64,000 nucleotides of DNA. It comes from Porphyromonas catoniae ATCC 51270. GTDB lineage: Bacteria; Bacteroidota; Bacteroidia; Bacteroidales; Porphyromonadaceae. A model generated the notes under the pieces. That model saw nothing but the letters and a program-made list of their open reading frames with translations. It had not been told where the DNA came from and made no database searches. How positions within the stretch are numbered: the first letter of the stretch is position 1; the number at the start of each line of letters is the position of its first letter. The translations under genes were made by a program, and so were the position numbers. Of the stretch, positions 46,927-55,837 are shown one piece after another. Location: assembly GCF_000565015.1 (NCBI RefSeq), contig NZ_JDFF01000011.1, positions 186,001-250,000 of the forward strand, read 5' to 3'.

Positions 46927-47742
46927 ATGCTCGAACAACATTATCACGAGGCGGCTAACTACCTTGCCTCACGCCTTCCTAAGGATATTCGTACCGCTAT
47001 CATCCTCGGTAGCGGCCTCGGTAAGCTCGGGGACATGCTCCAGAATCCTACCGTCATCCCCTACACCCAGATTCCACACTTCCCACACTCCACTGCTATC
47101 GGTCATAAGGGGAACCTTATCGCTGGTACGCTCTCGGGTGTACCTGTACTCTGCATGCAGGGACGCTTCCACTACTACGAGGGCTACCCTATGGAGCAGG
47201 TGACCTTCCCCGTGCGGGTGATGAAGCTCCTCGGGATCGAGAACCTCCTCGTGTCCAATGCCGCTGGAGGAATCAACCAGACCTTCCGAGTAGGAGATCT
47301 GATGATCATCCGTGACCATATCAACAACCTCCCCAACCCACTCATCGGGCCTAATATGGAGATGTTCGGACCTCGCTTCCCTGACATGACCCGTCCTTAC
47401 GATAGGGACTTCATCACGAAGGCTAAGGCCATCGCTCAGGAGCTAGGTATCCATGTACATGAAGGGGTGTATGTCGGCCTTACGGGTCCTTCGTACGAGA
47501 CTCCAGCGGAGTACAACTACTGGGCACGCTCAGGCGGTGATGCCATCGGTATGAGTACCGTCCCCGAGGTAATCGTAGCTCGTCACGCTGGTATTCGTGT
47601 CTTCGGTATGTCGGTAATCACGAATGAAGGTTGGCACTTCGACGACGACTTCGTCAATGATGGTGACGATGTGATTCGTGCTGCCAATGCAGCCTCCGAT
47701 CGTATGGGACGTATCTTCAGCGAACTCCTGCGCCAGATTTAG
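46927..47742 (+). CDS. punA: Purine nucleoside phosphorylase
   Basis: 271 residues, the length of the trimeric PNP family. Phosphate and nucleoside site segments are present: [14 protein letters not shown] (about 22-35), [90 protein letters not shown] and MSVITNEG. It cleaves purine nucleosides with phosphate to base and ribose-1-phosphate. It sits downstream of the MtaD-like deaminase, from which it is separated by the RloC-like gene. Confidence 0.95.
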   Translation: MLEQHYHEAANYLASRLPKDIRTAIILGSGLGKLGDMLQNPTVIPYTQIPHFPHSTAIGHKGNLIAGTLSGVPVLCMQGRFHYYEGYPMEQVTFPVRVMKLLGIENLLVSNAAGGINQTFRVGDLMIIRDHINNLPNPLIGPNMEMFGPRFPDMTRPYDRDFITKAKAIAQELGIHVHEGVYVGLTGPSYETPAEYNYWARSGGDAIGMSTVPEVIVARHAGIRVFGMSVITNEGWHFDDDFVNDGDDVIRAANAASDRMGRIFSELLRQI

Positions 47743-47777
47743 CACATCCACCTTCACACAATCCACCATTATACTAG

Positions 47778-47820
47778 ACAGCCTCGGTAATCATCGGATT
47801 ACTGAGGCTGTTTTGCTTTT
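47778..47820 (+). terminator. Terminator of the PNP gene
   Basis: 14-bp stem (47778-47791 with 47798-47811, one mismatch) followed by TTTTGCTTTT. Confidence 0.85.
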
Positions 47821-47956
47821 CTCGCAAACCCAAGCTCTGTCCTCTCTTTGAGTAGAGGAAAGCCTCCTTAGTTTCCCTAACCAAAGAAAGCTTAGAGCAC
47901 AAACGCAAACAACATATAATCAACACCTTAAACAGCCACAAAACAGAGCTCTAAAC

Positions 47957-48063
47957 GAGTTGCCATAACTCGTCGTAGCGACTTACCATAACTCGCTGTG
48001 ACGACTTACCACAACTCTCTGCAGCGAGTTACTATAACTCTTCATAACGAGTTATGGCAACTC
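47957..48063. repeat. Pentameric 23-bp palindrome array 6
   Basis: Cores at 47957, 47980, 48003, 48026 and 48049, exact 23-bp step. Units 1-4 read TTACCA-like and unit 5 TTATGG. A 36-bp right flank around CAAACGACCTAGATAG (48078-48093) is clearly similar to the left flank of array 7. On the left, 24 bp before the first core, is ACACCTTAAAC (47923-47933), a weak mirror of the arrays 1/2 box. The gap lies between co-directional PNP and glycogen phosphorylase genes. Confidence 0.96.
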
Positions 48064-48240
48064 GTCAGCACCCTCTACAAACGACCTAGATAGGAGGGTT
48101 TGACCCATACCATTACCATCTCCCCCACTCTGCATAGTTCTCCAGCATACGCTCACGAAGTAGCTTTACCCCAAAGAGTCAGCACTTGTCTTGCCGAGGA
48201 AGCATATAATTTCACCAAGAAGCGGGTGCATAATTATCAC

Positions 48241-48248
48241 TATCTTTG
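48241..48248 (+). promoter_or_regulatory. -7 promoter box of the glucan phosphorylase gene
   Basis: TATCTTTG, a TAnnTTTG match 53 bp before the start codon, about 180 bp after array 6. Confidence 0.65.
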
Positions 48249-48301
48249 TAGCTTAGATAATTCTAGTCACTCATCAACGAAACGGTAGAAAAAAAGATAA
48301 A

Positions 48302-50878
48302 ATGATCATAACTAAGCGTGCCAACGACCCTATTTGGACAAACATCTACGCTTATGCACAGCTCCCCGAGGAGCTTAGGCGACTCGAAGAGCTCACCCAC
48401 AACCTCTGGTGGGTATGGAACCCTAGGGCTCAGAGTCTCTTTCGGCGGCTATCCCCCGAGCTCTGGGAGGCGACCGAAGGAAATCCAGTAATGGTTGCTC
48501 GTCAGCTCTCCGCCGAAGACATCAGCAAGATCTGTCAGGACAAGGAGCTGATGAGGGAGTTGGATGAGGTCTATGCGACCTTCAAGGCCTATATGGCTGA
48601 GCCTCAGGACAGCGTCCGCCCTTCGGTAGCCTACTTCAGCATGGAATATGGTCTAACCAATGTGCTGAAGATCTACTCTGGGGGGCTTGGGGTCCTGGCA
48701 GGAGATTACCTCAAGGAAGCCAGTGACAGCAACGTACGGATGACCACTGTGGGCTTCCTCTACCGCTACGGATATTTCACACAGACCCTATCGCCAGAGG
48801 GGCAGCAGCAGGCCAGCTACGAGGCACAGGACTTCGCCCAGCTCCCCTTAGAGCAAATCTTTGAGGCTGACGGACAGACACCACTTGTCCTCGAAGTCCC
48901 TTACTCTACACACACGGTCTACTGCCATGTGTGGCGAGTGAACGTTGGGCGCATCAGCCTCTACCTGCTCGATACAGACATCGCACAAAACAGTGAATGG
49001 GATCGCCCCATCACACACCAGCTCTATGGTGGTGACTGGGAGAACCGACTGAAGCAAGAGTATCTACTCGGTATCGGTGGTGTGCTTCTGCTAAAGAAGC
49101 TAGGTATCACCAAGGATGTCTATCACATGAACGAAGGGCATGCAGCTTTCATGAATGCCCAGCGTCTCGTGGACTATGTCGAGGGCGAGGGTCTTCCCTT
49201 TGACGAAGCCCTTGAGCTCGTACGTGCCTCTTCGCTTTATACCGTTCATACACCCGTCCCTGCTGGACATGACTACTTCGCCGAAGACCTCCTGGGTAAG
49301 TATCTAGGGCATCTACCCGCTCGCCTAGGGATCTCGTGGCATGAGTTTGTAGATTTAGGTAGGGAGCATCCTGGGAGCGATGAGAAGTTCTCAATGAGCG
49401 TCTTTGCCCTCAATACGTGTCAGGAGGCTAATGGGGTGAGCTTGCTACATGGCCGTGTATCTCAGGAGATGTTTGCCCCGGTATGGAAGGGCTTCTTCCC
49501 CGAGGAGCTTCATGTCGGCTATGTGACCAACGGCGTACACCTCCCCACATGGGCTTCAGCCGAGTGGCAGGAGCTATATACGAAGGTTTTTGGGGAGGAT
49601 TACCTCCATCATCAGACAAGCGAAGAGACATGGGCTAAGGTACAGCAGATCCCGAGCGACGTACTCTGGGAGACGCATCAGACGATCAAGCTCCGCCTCA
49701 TCGAGCATATACGTTCCTTCTATGGTGAGCGGTGGATCCGCAACAGCGGTGACCCTGAGACAACAGTCTCTGTACTCGAGGGAATTAATCCCAATGCACT
49801 GCTCATCGGCTTCGGTCGTCGCTTCGCCACCTACAAGCGCGCACACCTACTCTTCACTGACCTAGAGCGACTAGAGCGCATTGTCAATAACCCAAAGTAT
49901 CCGGTGCAATTCCTCTTCACAGGGAAGGCACACCCTGCCGATGGTGGTGGACAAGGCTTGATTAAGTACATCCTAGAGATCAGCCGTCGCCCAGAGTTTC
50001 TCGGTAAAATCATCTTCCTTGAGAACTACGACATGCGCTTAGCAAGCAAGCTCATAGCAGGCGTAGACATCTGGATGAATACGCCGACACGTCCTCTAGA
50101 GGCCTCTGGCACCTCCGGTGAGAAGGCAGAGATGAATGGTGTACTGAACCTCTCCGTACTAGACGGCTGGTGGTATGAAGGCTACCGCAAGGGTGCTGGT
50201 TGGGCACTTACCGACAAACGTACCTTCGCAGACCAAGGTCTTCAGGACAAGCTTGACGCAACGACCATCTATGACCTACTAGAGAAGGAAATCCTCCCCT
50301 TATACTTCAATCGCGATGGACGTCCCTACTCCGAGGCTTGGGTACAGACTATGAAGAACTCGATGAACTTCATTGCTCCGCACTACACCATGCGTCGTAT
50401 GATGGATGATTACTTCGATCGCTTCTACACGAAGCTTGCCCAACGCTCTGCACGCCTACATGCAGAGGGGAATGCTATCGCTAAGCAGCTTGTCGCATGG
50501 AAGCAAAGCGTCATCTCACACTGGGATGCGCTACAAGTCATCTCCGTAGAGGACATGGGGAGCTCCATACAGAGTAACAGCGAGCGGCACACAGGCGCTA
50601 ACGAAACTATCCGCCTCGTCCTTGACAAGCATGCACTCACCTGTGACCTTGATGTAGAGCTCGTGGATGCTCGTGAAGATGAGCACGGCAAGCTATGCCT
50701 CGTGGCAAAGACACCGCTCAAGCTCGTGAGCCAAGATGGCACAAGAGCTGTCTACGAGATTAGTTTCGTGCAGTCTCGCCCTGGCCACTACAAGCGTGCG
50801 CTTCGTATCCTACCTTCACACCCCGAGCTACCCCATCGTATGGACTTCGCTCTTGTGCGCTGGGTAGCACTCCAATAG
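48302..50878 (+). CDS. glgP: Alpha-glucan (glycogen) phosphorylase, GT35
   Basis: 858 residues, the long bacterial alpha-glucan phosphorylase type. Key segments are VAYFSMEYGLTNVLKIYSGGLGVLAGDYLKEASD (about 110-143), YHMNEGHAAFMN (about 270), NGVHLPTWAS, and the pyridoxal-phosphate site region PTRPLEASGTSGEKAEMNGVLNLSVLDGWW with its Lys. It releases glucose-1-phosphate from storage glucans in the cytoplasm. The next gene begins about 20 bp later, so the operon continues with the MazG-like and deoC genes. It has its own promoter box. Confidence 0.95.
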   Translation: MIITKRANDPIWTNIYAYAQLPEELRRLEELTHNLWWVWNPRAQSLFRRLSPELWEATEGNPVMVARQLSAEDISKICQDKELMRELDEVYATFKAYMAEPQDSVRPSVAYFSMEYGLTNVLKIYSGGLGVLAGDYLKEASDSNVRMTTVGFLYRYGYFTQTLSPEGQQQASYEAQDFAQLPLEQIFEADGQTPLVLEVPYSTHTVYCHVWRVNVGRISLYLLDTDIAQNSEWDRPITHQLYGGDWENRLKQEYLLGIGGVLLLKKLGITKDVYHMNEGHAAFMNAQRLVDYVEGEGLPFDEALELVRASSLYTVHTPVPAGHDYFAEDLLGKYLGHLPARLGISWHEFVDLGREHPGSDEKFSMSVFALNTCQEANGVSLLHGRVSQEMFAPVWKGFFPEELHVGYVTNGVHLPTWASAEWQELYTKVFGEDYLHHQTSEETWAKVQQIPSDVLWETHQTIKLRLIEHIRSFYGERWIRNSGDPETTVSVLEGINPNALLIGFGRRFATYKRAHLLFTDLERLERIVNNPKYPVQFLFTGKAHPADGGGQGLIKYILEISRRPEFLGKIIFLENYDMRLASKLIAGVDIWMNTPTRPLEASGTSGEKAEMNGVLNLSVLDGWWYEGYRKGAGWALTDKRTFADQGLQDKLDATTIYDLLEKEILPLYFNRDGRPYSEAWVQTMKNSMNFIAPHYTMRRMMDDYFDRFYTKLAQRSARLHAEGNAIAKQLVAWKQSVISHWDALQVISVEDMGSSIQSNSERHTGANETIRLVLDKHALTCDLDVELVDAREDEHGKLCLVAKTPLKLVSQDGTRAVYEISFVQSRPGHYKRALRILPSHPELPHRMDFALVRWVALQ

Positions 50879-50900
50879 GGAGCATTCTGTGCCCTCCAAT

Positions 50901-51257
50901 ATGGATAGTAAACTCACACTTACCCACGCTCAGACCCTCGTCGATGAGTGGATACAAACCTATGGTGTACGCTACTTCTCACCTCTAACGAATATGGCCA
51001 TCCTAACGGAAGAGGTAGGAGAAGTGGCGCGCCTCATGGCACGTCAATACGGGGATCAGAGCTTCAAGCGCAGCGACGAAGCACACAACCTCGCTGACGA
51101 ACTAGCAGACGTACTCTGGGTATTGCTCTGTATTGCCAACCAGACAGGTGTGTCGCTCGAGGAAGCGTTCCTCCGTAACCTCGAGAAGAAAACCCTACGT
51201 GACAAAGATCGGCACCATGCAAACCCCAAGCTCCACGCCTCCAACGAAGAAGTTTAA
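50901..51257 (+). CDS. MazG-like nucleotide pyrophosphohydrolase
   Basis: 118 residues from the ATG at 50901; an upstream in-frame GTG at 50889 would add four residues, but the ATG is the better start. The MazG-type metal site is visible: AILTEEVGEVARLMARQYG (about 33-51) and LADELADVLWVLLCIANQTG (about 65-84), the E-x2-E and E-x2-D pairs. These enzymes hydrolyse nucleoside triphosphates to monophosphate and pyrophosphate as house-cleaning. It lies between glgP and deoC on the same strand, 24 bp before deoC. Confidence 0.9.
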   Translation: MDSKLTLTHAQTLVDEWIQTYGVRYFSPLTNMAILTEEVGEVARLMARQYGDQSFKRSDEAHNLADELADVLWVLLCIANQTGVSLEEAFLRNLEKKTLRDKDRHHANPKLHASNEEV

Positions 51258-51281
51258 TCACGTTTACTCAATACACGAACC

Positions 51282-52157
51282 ATGGTAGAAAACAATCCCA
51301 ACAAGTACAACGAGGCATTCTCCGCCTTTGCCCCTGCACTCAGCATTGAGGAGCTGGATAAGCGAATTGAGGACATCCTCGCAAAGAGCTTTACAAAGAA
51401 CAATACCAGAGAGGTCAAGAAATTCCTACACTCCACAATCGACCTAACTACACTCTCTGGCGCAGACACCGAGGAGAAAGTGGCAAAGCTCGTAGCTAGC
51501 GTCAATGACTTCGAGGGCACAGAGGACGTTCCTTCTGTCGCTGCGATCTGTGTGTACCCCAACTTCGTTAAGACTGTACGCAGTGTGCTCACAGCCGAGG
51601 GTGTACAGGTCGCATGTGTGAGTGGTTGCTTCCCTGCCTCGCAGAGCTTCATTGAGGTCAAGATTGCAGAGACTGCTCTCGCTATCGCCGATGGAGCAGA
51701 CGAAATCGATATCGTGCTTAACCTAGGAGCATTCCTCTCTGGTGACTACGAAGAAGCAGCCACGGAGATTCAAGAGCAACGATCCACCGCTCGTACAGCG
51801 CACCTAAAGGTTATCCTTGAGACTGGTGCACTGAAAGACCCCGAACTCATCCGCAAGGCCTCCATCCTCTCCCTCTTCTCAGGCGCAGACTTCCTAAAGA
51901 CCTCCACAGGCAAGGAATATCCAGGAGCTGACCTACGTGCAGCCTATATCCTTTGCTCGGTACTCAAAGAATACTTCGATAAGTATGGTGAGAAGCGAGG
52001 GGTAAAGTTCAGCGGCGGTATCCGCTCAGCCGAAGAAGCAGTGAAGTACTACTGCATCGTCGAGGCACTGCTCGGCAAAGAATGGCTGGATAATAAGCTC
52101 TTCCGCATCGGAGCCTCAAGCCTCGTTGGTAGCCTACAGAAGGAGATCCTCAGCTAG
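51282..52157 (+). CDS. deoC: Deoxyribose-phosphate aldolase
   Basis: 291 residues. Family segments: HSTIDLTTLSGADTEEKV (about 47-64), CVYPNFVKTVRSVL, DGADEIDIVLNLGAFLSGDY, the Schiff-base region GADFLKTSTGKEYPGADL with the catalytic Lys, and VKFSGGIRSAEEAVKYY. It cleaves deoxyribose-5-phosphate to glyceraldehyde-3-phosphate and acetaldehyde, the step after purine nucleoside phosphorolysis. It is slightly longer than the E. coli enzyme, with an N-terminal helix extension, as in other Bacteroidota. A terminator follows. Confidence 0.95.
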   Translation: MVENNPNKYNEAFSAFAPALSIEELDKRIEDILAKSFTKNNTREVKKFLHSTIDLTTLSGADTEEKVAKLVASVNDFEGTEDVPSVAAICVYPNFVKTVRSVLTAEGVQVACVSGCFPASQSFIEVKIAETALAIADGADEIDIVLNLGAFLSGDYEEAATEIQEQRSTARTAHLKVILETGALKDPELIRKASILSLFSGADFLKTSTGKEYPGADLRAAYILCSVLKEYFDKYGEKRGVKFSGGIRSAEEAVKYYCIVEALLGKEWLDNKLFRIGASSLVGSLQKEILS

Positions 52158-52183
52158 CTATCACTTCCGTCTTTTTATCCTTG

Positions 52184-52218
52184 CCCCATGCTCCTCTAGA
52201 GCATGGGGTATTTTTTTC
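52184..52218 (+). terminator. Terminator of deoC
   Basis: 10-bp GC-rich stem (52184-52193 with 52199-52208), 5-nt loop, then a long T-run (TATTTTTTTCTC). Confidence 0.9.
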
Positions 52219-52428
52219 TCCTATTACAACGTAAGTTCGGCATATCGGGCATAGTCTCTCGGCAGCACGGAGGGCGTGACCTGCTGGCTAAGCCCATCGG
52301 CATGGTCCGTAAACTAAGTATATTCCTCCGACGACTTCTTCACCCAAGCCTTTCTCATACTTCTCTCTTTGATGGATCATCACCCTTCACAAACGCCCTA
52401 GATACGGAGCCTTTGACAAGGGGATAAC

Positions 52429-52535
52429 GACTTACCATAAGTCGCTCAGACGAGTTACCATAACTCTCTTCGACGACTTACCACAACTTTTCATCACGAG
52501 TTACCATAACTCTTTGCAATGACTTATAGTAACTC
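52429..52535. repeat. Pentameric 23-bp palindrome array 7
   Basis: Cores at 52429, 52452, 52475, 52498 and 52521, exact 23-bp step. Units 1-4 read TTACCA and unit 5 TTATAG, so it is in mirror orientation to array 4. CAAACGCCCTAGATAC (52390-52405), the reverse complement of the arrays 1/2/4 box, ends exactly 24 bp before the first core. The gap is between convergent deoC and rho. The stretch 52219-52389 shows nothing supported. Confidence 0.97.
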
Positions 52536-52658
52536 GTCACTAGCTATTTTCGCCCCTTCCTAATCCACTCAATATGAATTCGGTATCCATTCTCTCTGTA
52601 AGGGAAGACGAGCACCTCCAAACACCCATTGGATAGGAGTGAGTAAAGAGCCTGCGAT

Positions 52659-52703
52659 AAACAAATCCCCCGACCAAGACGAGCTTGATCGGGGGATTTG
52701 TTT
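52659..52703. terminator. Terminator hairpin downstream of rho
   Basis: 15-bp stem (52659-52673 with 52689-52703) with a CAAG/CTTG pairing inside the loop. T-rich on either side, so it may stop transcription from both directions; most likely it ends the rho transcript. Confidence 0.8.
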
Positions 52704-52845
52704 GACTTATTTGCGTAACTCAAGTAGGGCAGGCAGGCAAGTGGGACTGCAAGGCAGTGGTTCACATAGAGCCTATCCTGTCTACTTACTTGATAGCCTT
52801 ACTGTGAGTGCTTAGGTGGGAATTAATAGAGATTGGTCTCGCTCT

Positions 52846-54759
52846 CTACCCGTTTACCTCAGCGAAAAACTCATCGTTCGTGGCTGTACGCTGCATGAGG
52901 TTGCGGACATTCTCCATCGCCTCAATAGGGTTCATTTCTGAGAGCACCTTGCGCACAGACCACATGCGCTGTTGCGTGGAGAGATCCTGCAACAGGTCAT
53001 CACGACGTGTGCTGCTGGCCACAAGATCCACTGCTGGGAAAATACGCTTATTCGCTAGGCGACGATCGAGCTGTAGCTCCATATTACCCGTTCCCTTAAA
53101 TTCCTCGAAGATGACGTCGTCCATCTTAGAGCCGGTCTCCTGCAGTGCGGTGGCCAAGATCGTGAGGCTACCACCACCACGGATGTTACGTGCCGCACCG
53201 AAGAAACGCTTAGGCTTCTGCAGAGCATTAGCATCCACACCACCAGAGAGTACCTTCCCTGAGGCTGGCTGAACTGTATTGTACGCACGTGCTAGACGAG
53301 TGATTGAGTCAAGCAGGATGACTACGTCTTGGCCACTCTCGACCATACGCTTGGCCTTGTTGAGCACAATCTCAGCGATACGGACGTGACGATCTGCTGG
53401 CTCATCGAAGGTCGAAGCAATAACTTCGGCATTTACGCTGGATGCCATGTCTGTCACTTCCTCTGGACGCTCATCAATGAGCAGGATGATCATATACACC
53501 TCGGGGTGATTCGCTGCGATTGCATTAGCAATATTCTTCAGCAGGACAGTTTTACCTGTCTTAGGCTGTGCGACGATGAGACCACGTTGTCCCTTACCGA
53601 TAGGCGCAAAGAGATCAACAATACGCATAGCAATCTTGTCTTGCACCGCAGGGTTACGTGGAGACTCGAGCTGGAACTTCTCATCGGGGAAGATCGGCGT
53701 GAGGTGGTCAAAGGGGACACGATCACGCATCTCCGATGGCGTACGACCATTGACTCGGATGATCTTCTCAAATGGGAAATACTTATCCCCATCCTGTGGT
53801 GGACGGATGAAGCCCTCAATTAGGTCTCCTGGGCGTAGACTCCATTGTTTGATTTGGGCTACCGATAGATAGACATCATCGGGTGAAGGAAGATAGTTAT
53901 AATCTGCAGAGCGAAGGAAACCATAGCCATCAGGCAGGATCTCTAGCACACCCGTACACTCGAGGATACCACCGAAGTCAAACTCATCCTGAGTGCTCTT
54001 TGCCACAGGACGAGTAGCACCTTGCTGCGCCTTACCCTCTGTACGAGGCTTTGTTGTAGGCGGGTTAAAGGCAGGAAGCACCTGATCCAACACGGACTTA
54101 CTGTCCTTATGACGGAAGACCATACGTCCCATACCTTCTGCTCCCTCACCACGAGTATCCGAAGCTCCATCAGGCTCGGCATGAGACCCAGCCTCTTTGC
54201 TAGACTCTGTAGGAGCACCGACAGGTACCACACGAGGTAGTCGCGTAGTAGATTGCTGGGCTGGGTCTATAGCCTGTGCCGTCCCTTGTGTTTGGGGCTT
54301 TGGCTGGGCTACACCCTGCTTGGGCTGAACGCTACCGCCCTCCTTGGACGTAGCATCCTCTTGTCCTTCGCTTGCCTTGGCAACAGCTTGGAGAGCCTGC
54401 TGACGAGCCAATACCTCAGCCTTGCTGGGACGGCCACGCTTGCGCTTAGGCTGATCAGGTCTAGGCTCATCCGATGTAGCCTCCTGAGATACTGTTGTAG
54501 GGGAAGTGGAACCGTCTGGTGTGGGTTGTGGTGTTTCTTGGTTGGTGGTAGACGTGGTTGGTGAACCCTTTCGTGGTCGCCCAGGGCGACGCTTATCAGA
54601 CTGTGTACCAGCCAGGGCAAGTGCCTGCTGATCGAGGATAGCATAGACGAGGTCTTGCTTGGCTTGATAGCTCTCGGAGGCGAGGTCAATCTCGCTAGCG
54701 ACCTTGCGCAGCTCCTCGAGGCTCATGTTTGATAACTCTGTGATGTTGTACCGTTGCAT
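52846..54759 (-). CDS. rho: Transcription termination factor Rho with extended N-terminal region
   Basis: 637 residues from the ATG at 54759; an upstream in-frame ATG would add nine residues but the 54759 start ([17 protein letters not shown]) matches the Rho N-terminal domain. A disordered insert of about 200 residues (about 55-255), rich in Pro, Gln, Ser and Arg, contains two AT-hook-like motifs ([18 protein letters not shown]). Then comes the RNA-binding cold-shock-type domain ([43 protein letters not shown]). The ATPase follows: Walker [17 protein letters not shown], Walker [18 protein letters not shown]-loop and R-loop region [29 protein letters not shown]. Rho is an RNA helicase that ends transcription. 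A tRNA-Arg lies upstream on the same strand. Confidence 0.96.
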   Translation of the reverse strand: MQRYNITELSNMSLEELRKVASEIDLASESYQAKQDLVYAILDQQALALAGTQSDKRRPGRPRKGSPTTSTTNQETPQPTPDGSTSPTTVSQEATSDEPRPDQPKRKRGRPSKAEVLARQQALQAVAKASEGQEDATSKEGGSVQPKQGVAQPKPQTQGTAQAIDPAQQSTTRLPRVVPVGAPTESSKEAGSHAEPDGASDTRGEGAEGMGRMVFRHKDSKSVLDQVLPAFNPPTTKPRTEGKAQQGATRPVAKSTQDEFDFGGILECTGVLEILPDGYGFLRSADYNYLPSPDDVYLSVAQIKQWSLRPGDLIEGFIRPPQDGDKYFPFEKIIRVNGRTPSEMRDRVPFDHLTPIFPDEKFQLESPRNPAVQDKIAMRIVDLFAPIGKGQRGLIVAQPKTGKTVLLKNIANAIAANHPEVYMIILLIDERPEEVTDMASSVNAEVIASTFDEPADRHVRIAEIVLNKAKRMVESGQDVVILLDSITRLARAYNTVQPASGKVLSGGVDANALQKPKRFFGAARNIRGGGSLTILATALQETGSKMDDVIFEEFKGTGNMELQLDRRLANKRIFPAVDLVASSTRRDDLLQDLSTQQRMWSVRKVLSEMNPIEAMENVRNLMQRTATNDEFFAEVNG

Positions 54760-54786
54760 AATTATTTGAAACTCGATCCTCCTCAT

Positions 54787-55041
54787 GTGGGCTAAATGGC
54801 CTCACCATACCAGGCTAGGCTAGAGAAGCAAGCTAGAGTCCTTGAGCGGAATAAGGGAAAGGCTTGCGGGTAGCTCCCGCATGTCTATCGCTCGAAGATC
54901 CTAGCTGGGATGCTAGCTCCGAGGAGGGGAAATAAATACTCCTGTTTTCTAAGCAATTCGTCGAATATCGTGTAGGGGGAAAAGAAGAGAAGCAATTGCT
55001 CCATGGGTGGACTCTCTGTGGAGCCTAGAGGTGCTCAGCTG
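54787..55041 (-). other. rho leader region
   Basis: Non-coding stretch between the tRNA-Arg and rho. It contains a small stem TGCGGG/CCCGCA (54865-54870 with 54876-54881) among other short pairings. Autoregulation of rho through its leader is known in E. coli; here it is only a possibility. Confidence 0.4.
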
Positions 55042-55118
55042 TGGTGATTGGGCTGGGATTCGAACCCAGGACCGATAGCTTAGAAGGCTATTGCTCTATC
55101 CAACTGAGCTACCCAACC
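55042..55118 (-). tRNA. tRNA-Arg (TCT anticodon)
   Basis: Cloverleaf on the minus strand: acceptor stem GGTTGGG/CCCAATC, D-arm TAGCTCAGTTGGATAGAGCA, anticodon loop CTTCTAA giving TCT (Arg), T-arm with GGTTCGAATCC. The discriminator base is A and the CCA end is encoded (55042-55044). A -7 box lies about 75 bp upstream. Confidence 0.95.
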
Positions 55119-55192
55119 ATTCACTCTAGACTTGTCTGTCTGCTGTACAATCCTCCATGATGTCACGAACGTCATCGCCCAGAATTGCACGG

Positions 55193-55200
55193 CAAAGATA
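55193..55200 (-). promoter_or_regulatory. -7 promoter box upstream of tRNA-Arg and rho
   Basis: TATCTTTG on the minus strand, a TAnnTTTG match, about 75 bp before the 5' end of the tRNA. Confidence 0.6.
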
Positions 55201-55456
55201 GCGTAAATATTTATACTCTCCATTTATTCGCACGTCGCTGGAGCTCTACACACTCCCTCTACAAGTGCAATCTAAGGATAAGGACAAGCTATCTGGGCAT
55301 CGCTCTACCCTTGGTTGCGCAATCCCAAAGCTACCTAGTCACAGCAACAAAAGGAAGGACAAGAATTTGAACTAGAAGCAAAAACATATAACTACCCAGC
55401 TGAATTAAATTCCACTGTAACACTCTCTTTTGTCGGCATTTACAAGGGCGATTAAC

Positions 55457-55563
55457 GAGTTACCATAACTCGTCTCGAAGACTTACCATAACTCTCTACA
55501 ACGACTTACCATAACTCGTTCGAACGAGTTACCATAACTTGCTGAAGCGAGTTACCACAACTC
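55457..55563. repeat. Pentameric 23-bp palindrome array 8
   Basis: Cores at 55457, 55480, 55503, 55526 and 55549, exact 23-bp step. All five read TTACCA, the only array with uniform polarity. Its G/C pattern at the two variable half-site positions equals that of array 6. Clear flank boxes are not seen. The gap is divergent between tRNA-Arg/rho and the SulP transporter gene. Confidence 0.97.
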
Positions 55564-55784
55564 GTAGCAGGCTCTTCAAACACACGACATAACGATTTAT
55601 TTATAAGCACATTACATCAACATCAATAAAATAATGAAAGACGGTGTTGCAGGGGAAAATACACATAGCACAAGTCTTCATCCCTTGACGAAGTAAGAGG
55701 ATTTCGATACAGTCCCCTAGAGCTACACTTTTATTTGCCTACCATTACAGGCCACTTACCACATGCCACGTCCTTCCTTTGCCG

Positions 55785-55792
55785 TATCTTTG
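55785..55792 (+). promoter_or_regulatory. -7 promoter box of the SulP-dusB operon
   Basis: TATCTTTG, a TAnnTTTG match 45 bp before the start codon. Confidence 0.65.
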
Positions 55793-55837
55793 TCTACATC
55801 ATAAACATAAGCGGAAATTTATCGGAGAAATAACTAC

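Noticed and set aside
52203-52427. 74-residue open frame after deoC
   Set aside because: It starts inside the deoC terminator and runs up to array 7; no domain or start signals support it.
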